This document shows positions 59,178-64,000 of a stretch of DNA of 64,000 nucleotides, piece by piece. Source of the stretch: Porticoccus sp964395715 (lineage in GTDB: Bacteria; Pseudomonadota; Gammaproteobacteria; Pseudomonadales; Porticoccaceae); contig CAYNAU010000001.1 of NCBI GenBank assembly GCA_964395715.1, positions 558,001 to 622,000 of the forward strand. Reading direction: 5' to 3'. Position numbers and translations under genes: made by a program. The notes beneath the pieces are model-generated. The model was not told the DNA's origin. It worked only from the letters and a program-made list of their open reading frames with translations, and did not search any database. Position 1 is the first letter of the stretch. Every line of letters begins with the position of its first letter.

Positions 59178-59792
59178 TTAATCGATATTCTCAAATAAGC
59201 GGTATAGTCGATAACACACCTGTCCGGCGGTTTTTTCTTTTAGCAGGCTCAGCGAGGCTGGCATGGCGGGCGGCGATTGCTGGCGATCGGTTTCGATATA
59301 CAGGTAGGCGCCGTCGGCCAGAATGCCCGAGTTGAAGAGCATTTTCAGGCAGGGCTGCAGCAGGTCGGCATCGAATGGCGGGTCCAGGAAGACAATGTCG
59401 TAAGGCGTTTCCGGTCGGGTGCTTTCCAGCCAGCTAAGTGCATCTACCGCCAGTATATCGGCCCCCTCCGCCTGTAATAGCTGGCAGTTGTCCCGCAGCG
59501 TGGCAACGGCCAGCGGATGTCTTTCAATCATGGTGACGCTGGCGGCACCACGTGAAAGTGCTTCCAGTCCGAGGGCGCCCGAGCCGGCAAACAGATCAAG
59601 GCAGCGGGCGCCGGCAACTACAGGAGCCAGCCAGTTGAACAGGGTTTCTCGTATGCGGTCACCCGTAGGACGCAAGCCGGCCACTTCATTGAAACGGAGT
59701 TTGCGCCCACGCCACTGGCCACCGATAATACGCAGCTGCCCTGCAGACCCGCGTCCGGAGGGTGATGATGTTGAACGTTGGTGGTGTTTCAA
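59178..59792 (-). CDS. rsmD: 16S rRNA (guanine(966)-N(2))-methyltransferase RsmD
   Basis: Methylates G966 of 16S rRNA. It has 204 residues with RIIGGQWRGRKL, RPTGDRIRETLFNWL, the SAM-binding CLDLFAGSGALGLEALS and the catalytic motif DPPF in YDIVFLDPPFDADL. It is divergent from ftsY, the order found in Pseudomonas and E. coli. Confidence 0.95.
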   Translation of the reverse strand: MKHHQRSTSSPSGRGSAGQLRIIGGQWRGRKLRFNEVAGLRPTGDRIRETLFNWLAPVVAGARCLDLFAGSGALGLEALSRGAASVTMIERHPLAVATLRDNCQLLQAEGADILAVDALSWLESTRPETPYDIVFLDPPFDADLLQPCLKMLFNSGILADGAYLYIETDRQQSPPAMPASLSLLKEKTAGQVCYRLYRLFENID

Positions 59793-59851
59793 AATCTGGG
59801 TGGCTCCTTATAGTGCTAGCTTACACCGCCGCATGACCACTGAGAAAACTG

Positions 59852-60949
59852 ATGTCGGATTCTGAATCAAACAACCACGAAAACAACCTTCCGGAACAGG
59901 AAAAACGCTCTTTCCTGCAGCGTATACGCGGGCAAAAGCCCGGTGTTCCTGAGGGCACCCCGACGGCAACCCGGACGGAGCCAGTATCCGAGTTACCGTT
60001 GTCGGTTGAGAGCGCAGAGGCCTCGGCCATGACAAAGACACGGTTGCGGGATCGTTTTCGCCAGGCATTGTCCAAAACCAGCCGCAGTCTGGGTAACCTG
60101 TTTCTCGGTGACCGCGAGATTGATGATGAGCTGCTGGAGGAGCTTGAAACCCTGCTGCTGATGGCTGATGTGGGGATTGAAACCACCGTTGAGATCATTC
60201 GCGACCTGTCCGAGCGGGTGCAGCGTCGGGAGCTGTCTCACAGCCGTGCGCTGGTAGCTGCATTGCAGAACGCCATGGTGGAAAAGCTCAAACCCTGCGA
60301 ACAGCCTCTGGTGCTCGATACGCAAAGACGTCCCTATGTGATTTTGGTGGTCGGTGTTAATGGTGTTGGTAAAACCACCACCATTGGCAAATTAGCCCGC
60401 CGATTCCAGTCCCAGGGCAAGTCCGTGATGCTGGCGGCAGGGGATACCTTTCGGGCAGCCGCGGTGGAACAACTCCAGGCATGGGGCGAACGCAACCGTG
60501 TGCCGGTAATTGCTCAGCATACCGGCGCCGACAGTGCCTCGGTCATTTTTGACGGCATTCAGGCGGCGCAGTCGCGCAAAGTGGATATTCTGATTGCGGA
60601 CACGGCCGGGCGCTTGCACACCAAAAGCAATCTGATGGATGAGTTGAAAAAAGTAAAACGGGTGATGGCCAAACTGGACGATTCAGCACCCCACGAAGTA
60701 CTGCTGGTGCTGGATGCCGGGACCGGGCAGAATGCCATGAACCAGATGCAGCAATTTCAGGATGCCGTGGAGGTCAGCGGGGTGGCACTGACCAAGCTGG
60801 ATGGCACGGCAAAGGGCGGTATTATTTTCTCTCTCTGCAAGCGCTTTGGCGTACCGATCCGCTTTGTGGGGCTCGGTGAAGGTATCGATGACTTGCAGCC
60901 TTTCGATGCACAGGAATATGTTCAGGCACTACTGAGCAGAAGCGATTGA
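59852..60949 (+). CDS. ftsY: Signal recognition particle receptor FtsY
   Basis: SRP-receptor GTPase of 365 residues. A short acidic/basic A region (1-60) precedes the N domain. The G motifs are GVNGVGKTTTIGKLA (near 168-182), the DTFRAAAVEQL box, DTAGR, TKLDGTAKGG and the end FVGLGEGIDDLQPF. The start ATG at 59852 has a weak ribosome site. It is the first gene of ftsY-ftsE-ftsX, which fits co-transcription with rpoH behind. Confidence 0.96.
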   Translation: MSDSESNNHENNLPEQEKRSFLQRIRGQKPGVPEGTPTATRTEPVSELPLSVESAEASAMTKTRLRDRFRQALSKTSRSLGNLFLGDREIDDELLEELETLLLMADVGIETTVEIIRDLSERVQRRELSHSRALVAALQNAMVEKLKPCEQPLVLDTQRRPYVILVVGVNGVGKTTTIGKLARRFQSQGKSVMLAAGDTFRAAAVEQLQAWGERNRVPVIAQHTGADSASVIFDGIQAAQSRKVDILIADTAGRLHTKSNLMDELKKVKRVMAKLDDSAPHEVLLVLDAGTGQNAMNQMQQFQDAVEVSGVALTKLDGTAKGGIIFSLCKRFGVPIRFVGLGEGIDDLQPFDAQEYVQALLSRSD

Positions 60950-60965
60950 GGTAGCAACTCCCTGT

Positions 60966-61646
60966 ATGATCCACTTTGACAAGGTCAGCAAGCGTTACCC
61001 CACAGGCCAGGAAGCGCTCAGTGGTCTCAGTTTGCACCTGGATGCCGGTGAAATGGCATTTCTTACCGGCCATTCGGGTGCCGGCAAAAGTACCCTGCTA
61101 AAGCTGATCATGTTGATGGAGCGCCCAACCCACGGCCAGTTGCTGATCAATGGTAAAAACCTTGGCAGGCTCCACCGCAGCCAGATTCCCTACTACCGTC
61201 GACGGGTTGGTGTGGTGTTCCAGAACCACCAACTGCTTTTTGATCGCAATGTCTTTGATAATGTCGCCCTACCCCTGCAGGTGTCTGGTTACCAGCCCCG
61301 TGAAGTTGGCCGGCGGGTGCGTGCCGCACTGGACAAGGTCGGCCTGCTAAATAAGGAAAAACATAATCCGATAGCGTTGTCTGGCGGAGAACAGCAACGT
61401 GTGGGTATTGCCCGTGCGGTGGTGCACAAGCCACGCATACTGCTGGCCGATGAGCCGACGGGAAACCTGGACCCGGAATTGTCGGCGGAAATCATGACGC
61501 TGTTCAGACAGTTTGGCGAGCTGGGTGTTACGGTACTGGTCGCCACGCATGATGTGGACTTGATTGCGAGTATGAACCGACGTCAGCTGCATCTTCAGCA
61601 GGGTAAGCTGGTGCGCGACGAGGTGAGTGCGGATGTCACCCGGTAA
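60966..61646 (+). CDS. ftsE: Cell division ATP-binding protein FtsE
   Basis: ABC ATPase of 226 residues that works with FtsX to control septal peptidoglycan hydrolases. Walker A is GHSGAGKST, the signature LSGGEQQRVGIARA, Walker B ILLADEPTGNLDP. It lies 16 bases after ftsY and its end overlaps the ftsX start by 14 bases. Confidence 0.97.
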   Translation: MIHFDKVSKRYPTGQEALSGLSLHLDAGEMAFLTGHSGAGKSTLLKLIMLMERPTHGQLLINGKNLGRLHRSQIPYYRRRVGVVFQNHQLLFDRNVFDNVALPLQVSGYQPREVGRRVRAALDKVGLLNKEKHNPIALSGGEQQRVGIARAVVHKPRILLADEPTGNLDPELSAEIMTLFRQFGELGVTVLVATHDVDLIASMNRRQLHLQQGKLVRDEVSADVTR

Positions 61647-62670
61647 CCGCCTGCTGCGCCGGGGTCCGTCGCCCGGCAAAACCCCATCTCGGGAGCCCCG
61701 GGGTGATGCTCGCCGTGGTGCCAGCGATGGTGTCGCTCGTTGGTCAGATAAACTGAAAAGCTACATCGATCACCACAAGGGCTTATTCCTTAACACCGGG
61801 CGGCGACTGCTGGCGGAACCGGTCCAGACATTGATGACGTCTCTGGTGGTCGCCATTGCACTGGGCTTGCCCGCTGCACTTTATGTGGGCGTGGCCAACC
61901 TGCAGCAGTTGGCCGGGCGCGTTGACAGCACGGCGCAGATGACCGTATTTCTGAAAAAAACTGCTTCGGCGGAAGAGGTAGCGGGGCTGCAAAAATTATT
62001 GCGCGATGATGGTGATATCCAGAGCGTGAGTTATATCTCCAGCGAGCAGGCGTTGCAGGAATTTCAGGCGCTCTCGGGTTTTGGCAGCGTCCTGGAGCTG
62101 CTGGATGAAAACCCCCTGCCGGGGGTGCTGCTGGTCCAGCCGGCAATGCGTTTCCGCACTGACCTGACCCGCAGTGAAGCACTGGTTGCTCGCGTCGCCG
62201 AGCTTGCGGCGGTAGATGATGTTCGTCTGGACATGAAATGGATGCAACGCCTGCAGGGCATTCTGGAAATTGGTCAGCGACTGGTTTTGTCATTGGGGTT
62301 GGTATTGTCCCTCGGTGTATTGCTGATCATCGGCAACACCATCCGCCTGGCGATTGAAAACCGCCGGGATGAAATTGTGGTGGTGAAACTGGTGGGAGGA
62401 ACCGACAGTTACGTTCGCCGCCCGTTTCTCTACACCGGTATCTGGTATGGCCAGCTGGGCGGCTTGCTCGCCTGGTTGCTGGTCATGTTGGCACTGATCT
62501 GGATTGATGGCCCGGTCGACAGGTTGGCAACGCTTTACCAGACATCGTTTTCTCTGGCGGGGTTGGGCTTCAGTGGATTATTGGCGCTGTTGATATCCGG
62601 CATTCTGCTGGGGCTATTGGGGGCATGGCTGGCAGTTGCACGGCACCTCGCGAGTATTGAACCAAAATAG
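61633..62670 (+). CDS. ftsX: Cell division protein FtsX
   Basis: Inner-membrane partner of FtsE, 345 residues, four membrane segments (near 70-90, 220-245, 270-300, 315-335) and the periplasmic loop between the first two. FtsX motifs are VDSTAQMTVFLKK and NTIRLAIENRRDEIVVVKLVG. I prefer the ATG at 61633 because AGGTG is seven bases before it; a GTG at 61627 is also possible. The basic N-terminal tail of about 45 residues is rich in Arg/Gly/Ser. Confidence 0.94.
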   Translation: MSPGNRLLRRGPSPGKTPSREPRGDARRGASDGVARWSDKLKSYIDHHKGLFLNTGRRLLAEPVQTLMTSLVVAIALGLPAALYVGVANLQQLAGRVDSTAQMTVFLKKTASAEEVAGLQKLLRDDGDIQSVSYISSEQALQEFQALSGFGSVLELLDENPLPGVLLVQPAMRFRTDLTRSEALVARVAELAAVDDVRLDMKWMQRLQGILEIGQRLVLSLGLVLSLGVLLIIGNTIRLAIENRRDEIVVVKLVGGTDSYVRRPFLYTGIWYGQLGGLLAWLLVMLALIWIDGPVDRLATLYQTSFSLAGLGFSGLLALLISGILLGLLGAWLAVARHLASIEPK

Positions 62671-62699
62671 GGTTTGTTGATCTGAATCAGGTGCTTATC

Positions 62700-62727
62700 G
62701 CAACTTTTTGCGGGTATGAAAATCTAA
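62700..62727 (+). promoter_or_regulatory. Sigma-E-like promoter candidate of rpoH
   Basis: GCAACTT (62700-62706) and TCTAA (62723-62727) are separated by 16 bases, close to the sigma-E consensus GGAACTT-N16-TCNAA. It lies 45 bases before the rpoH start and behind the ftsX stop. In E. coli one rpoH promoter is sigma-E-dependent, which fits. Confidence 0.5.
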
Positions 62728-62771
62728 TTACAAGCTGGTAAACTATCGCACCTTTATATATCGAGGCCGTT

Positions 62772-63626
62772 ATGAAGAAAGCGTTACAGACAGTTGAATG
62801 GATGGCACCCGGTGCCAATCTCTCTGCGTACATGCAGGGAGTAAATGCCATTGCCGTGTTGTCTGCCGATGAAGAGCGCTCTCTGGCAGAGGATCTCTAC
62901 TATCGCGAAGACCTTGATGCTGCACGTCGGTTGGTGATGTCACACCTGCGGTTTGTAGTGCACATTGCACGTTCCTACAACGGTTATGGTCTGCCCCTGG
63001 GCGACCTGATCCAGGAAGGTAACGTGGGCTTGATGAAGGCCGTTAAACGTTTCAACCCGGAAAAAGGTGTGCGGCTGGTGTCCTTTGCCGTGCACTGGAT
63101 CAAGGCTGAAATCCACGAATACGTGCTGCGCAACTGGCGTATCGTTAAAGTGGCTACCACCAAAGCACAGCGCAAACTGTTCTTCAACCTCCGTACGGCC
63201 AAGAAGAAACTTGCCTGGTTGACCCAGGACGAGGCCACTGCCATTGCAGAGGATCTCGGTGTGGAAGTTGCCCAGGTGTACGAAATGGAGCAAAGGTTAT
63301 CGGCCCGTGATGCCGCCTTTGATGCGCCGGAAGACAGCGATGACGATAGCAGTTATCAGGCGCCGGCACTTTATCTTGAAGACAAGTCAGCCGATCCGGC
63401 ACTGCAGCTGGAGCGGGCCGATAGCAAGCAGGACAGCTGCCTGCGCATGAGCGAGGCACTGGAAGAGCTCGATGAGAGGAGCCGCGATATTATCAACAGC
63501 CGTTGGCTGGCAGATGACAAGGCGACGCTTCATGATCTGGCTGATCGCTATGGTGTTTCTGCTGAACGTATTCGCCAGCTCGAGCAGAATGCCATGAAAA
63601 AAGTGCGGGCGATTATGGAAGCTTGA
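62772..63626 (+). CDS. rpoH: RNA polymerase heat-shock sigma factor RpoH (sigma-32)
   Basis: A 284-residue sigma-70-family factor for heat-shock genes. Region 2 includes GDLIQEGNVGLMKAVKRFNP and VSFAVHWIKAEIHEYVLRNW. The RpoH box QRKLFFNLR, which distinguishes RpoH and is the FtsH/core-binding region, is present at about 133-141. Region 4 ends DLADRYGVSAERIRQLEQN. It follows the ftsYEX cluster as in other gammaproteobacteria and ends before a strong terminator. Confidence 0.97.
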   Translation: MKKALQTVEWMAPGANLSAYMQGVNAIAVLSADEERSLAEDLYYREDLDAARRLVMSHLRFVVHIARSYNGYGLPLGDLIQEGNVGLMKAVKRFNPEKGVRLVSFAVHWIKAEIHEYVLRNWRIVKVATTKAQRKLFFNLRTAKKKLAWLTQDEATAIAEDLGVEVAQVYEMEQRLSARDAAFDAPEDSDDDSSYQAPALYLEDKSADPALQLERADSKQDSCLRMSEALEELDERSRDIINSRWLADDKATLHDLADRYGVSAERIRQLEQNAMKKVRAIMEA

Positions 63627-63649
63627 TCCCAGCTGTCAAAGCCTCGCTT

Positions 63650-63676
63650 AAAAGCCGCGGTCTCCGCGGCTTTTTT
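63650..63676 (+). terminator. Intrinsic terminator of rpoH
   Basis: AAAAGCCGCGG (63650-63660) pairs with CCGCGGCTTTT (63664-63674) around TCT, followed by two more T. Confidence 0.92.
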
Positions 63677-63697
63677 AATGAAAAGCCAAGGAATACC

Positions 63698-64000
63698 ATG
63701 AAAATAATTGCGATATTTACCGGGCTGTCAGGTTTTCTGGCCGTGGCATTGGGCGCCTTTGGTGCCCACGGCCTGCGCGGCAGCGTTGACTCTGCATTGC
63801 TGGATGTCTGGCACACGGCAGTGCAATACCAGATGTTTCACGTGTTTCCCCTGCTGGCCATCGTGTTTGCTGCAGCGGGAGAGACGCTGCCGCTAATGAA
63901 GTGGGCGGCTCGTCTGTTTCTACTCGGCACCGTGGTTTTCTCGGGGAGCCTTTATGTGCTGGTGTTGAGCGGCATCAGGGCGTTGGGAATGGTGACGCCG
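63698..64000 (+). CDS. DUF423 family membrane protein (3' end outside window)
   Basis: The frame runs from the ATG at 63698, after CAAGGAATACC, to the window end without a stop (101 codons). It starts with the DUF423 pattern: a membrane helix then ALGAFGAHGL, followed by WHTAVQYQMFH and a helix with VLVLSGIRALG. About 20-30 residues are missing. DUF423 proteins have four membrane helices and no known function. It is 21 bases after the rpoH terminator and is transcribed separately. Confidence 0.88.
   Translation, partial: MKIIAIFTGLSGFLAVALGAFGAHGLRGSVDSALLDVWHTAVQYQMFHVFPLLAIVFAAAGETLPLMKWAARLFLLGTVVFSGSLYVLVLSGIRALGMVTP

Noticed and set aside
1..64000. CRISPR arrays, tRNA or rRNA genes, prophage, insertion sequences
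   Set aside because: No regularly spaced repeats, cloverleaf-like sequences, transposase or integrase motifs were seen on either strand by eye. A tRNAscan or repeat search would settle this.

Overview
The window is a chromosomal segment of a gammaproteobacterium, probably of the Pseudomonas/Cellvibrio side of the class. Gene content and order support this: recF-gyrB near a replication origin, glyQS-gmhB-plsC, pstSCAB-phoU with phoBR beside ubiA/ubiC, metX-metW-DUF4426-rdgB, slmA-argB-algC-coaBC-radC-rpmB-rpmG, mutM/coaD/rsmD and ftsY-ftsE-ftsX-rpoH all follow Pseudomonas-type synteny. A Crc-like protein points the same way. About 66 protein genes are supported. I saw no rRNA, tRNA, insertion sequence, prophage or CRISPR array. 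Assignments rest on reading translated sequence, motifs and context; no database search was run.

Layout. 0-8 kb: recF (5' end cut off), gyrB, a 57-residue arginine-rich protein, then a leftward operon glyQ-glyS-gmhB-plsC. 8-14.9 kb: a DUF2959 lipoprotein with cysM, an A+T-rich trio (metallo-beta-lactamase-fold protein, GNAT acetyltransferase, ceramidase-like membrane protein), a glutaredoxin, a YciA thioesterase and two TRAP permeases without a binding protein. 14.9-20.6 kb: pstS-pstC-pstA-pstB-phoU behind a four-unit Pho box. 20.6-25.3 kb: carbonic anhydrase, an enoyl-CoA hydratase-like protein and a bifunctional PutA without its DNA-binding domain. 25.3-32.1 kb: the least ordinary part. Two long secreted-protein genes (an M11-like metalloprotease with cadherin-like repeats, and a repeat-bearing acidic surface protein) converge on a shared terminator, and each lies behind 0.8-1 kb of gene-free, hairpin-rich DNA. 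32.1-38.9 kb: an Lrp-type regulator divergent from leuA, which has a likely attenuator; a rutE-like/pirin/DoxX operon divergent from a LysR regulator; an M48 lipoprotein protease. 39-44.7 kb: yaaA, two overlapping methyltransferase-like genes, a SYLF protein, a FemAB-like protein and phoR/phoB. 44.7-64 kb: ubiA, ubiC, rdgB, metW/metX, crc, slmA, argB, a membrane-anchored AlgC, coaBC, radC, rpmB, rpmG, an orphan ExbD, mutM, coaD, rsmD, ftsYEX, rpoH and a DUF423 gene cut by the window end.

How it works together. The clearest circuit is phosphate control. The pst operon and phoB each carry 7-bp Pho units spaced 4 bp apart, and PhoR/PhoB encoded 24 kb away should read them, with PhoU as the inhibitory link. 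A sigma-E-like promoter in front of rpoH would join envelope stress to the heat-shock sigma factor. The leuA leader, the putA promoter palindrome and the LysR intergenic palindromes are further candidate control sites. Several familiar clusters differ from the usual pattern: dut is missing between coaBC and algC, AlgC is fused to a membrane sensor-like region, ExbD stands alone, and the TRAP permeases lack a DctP.
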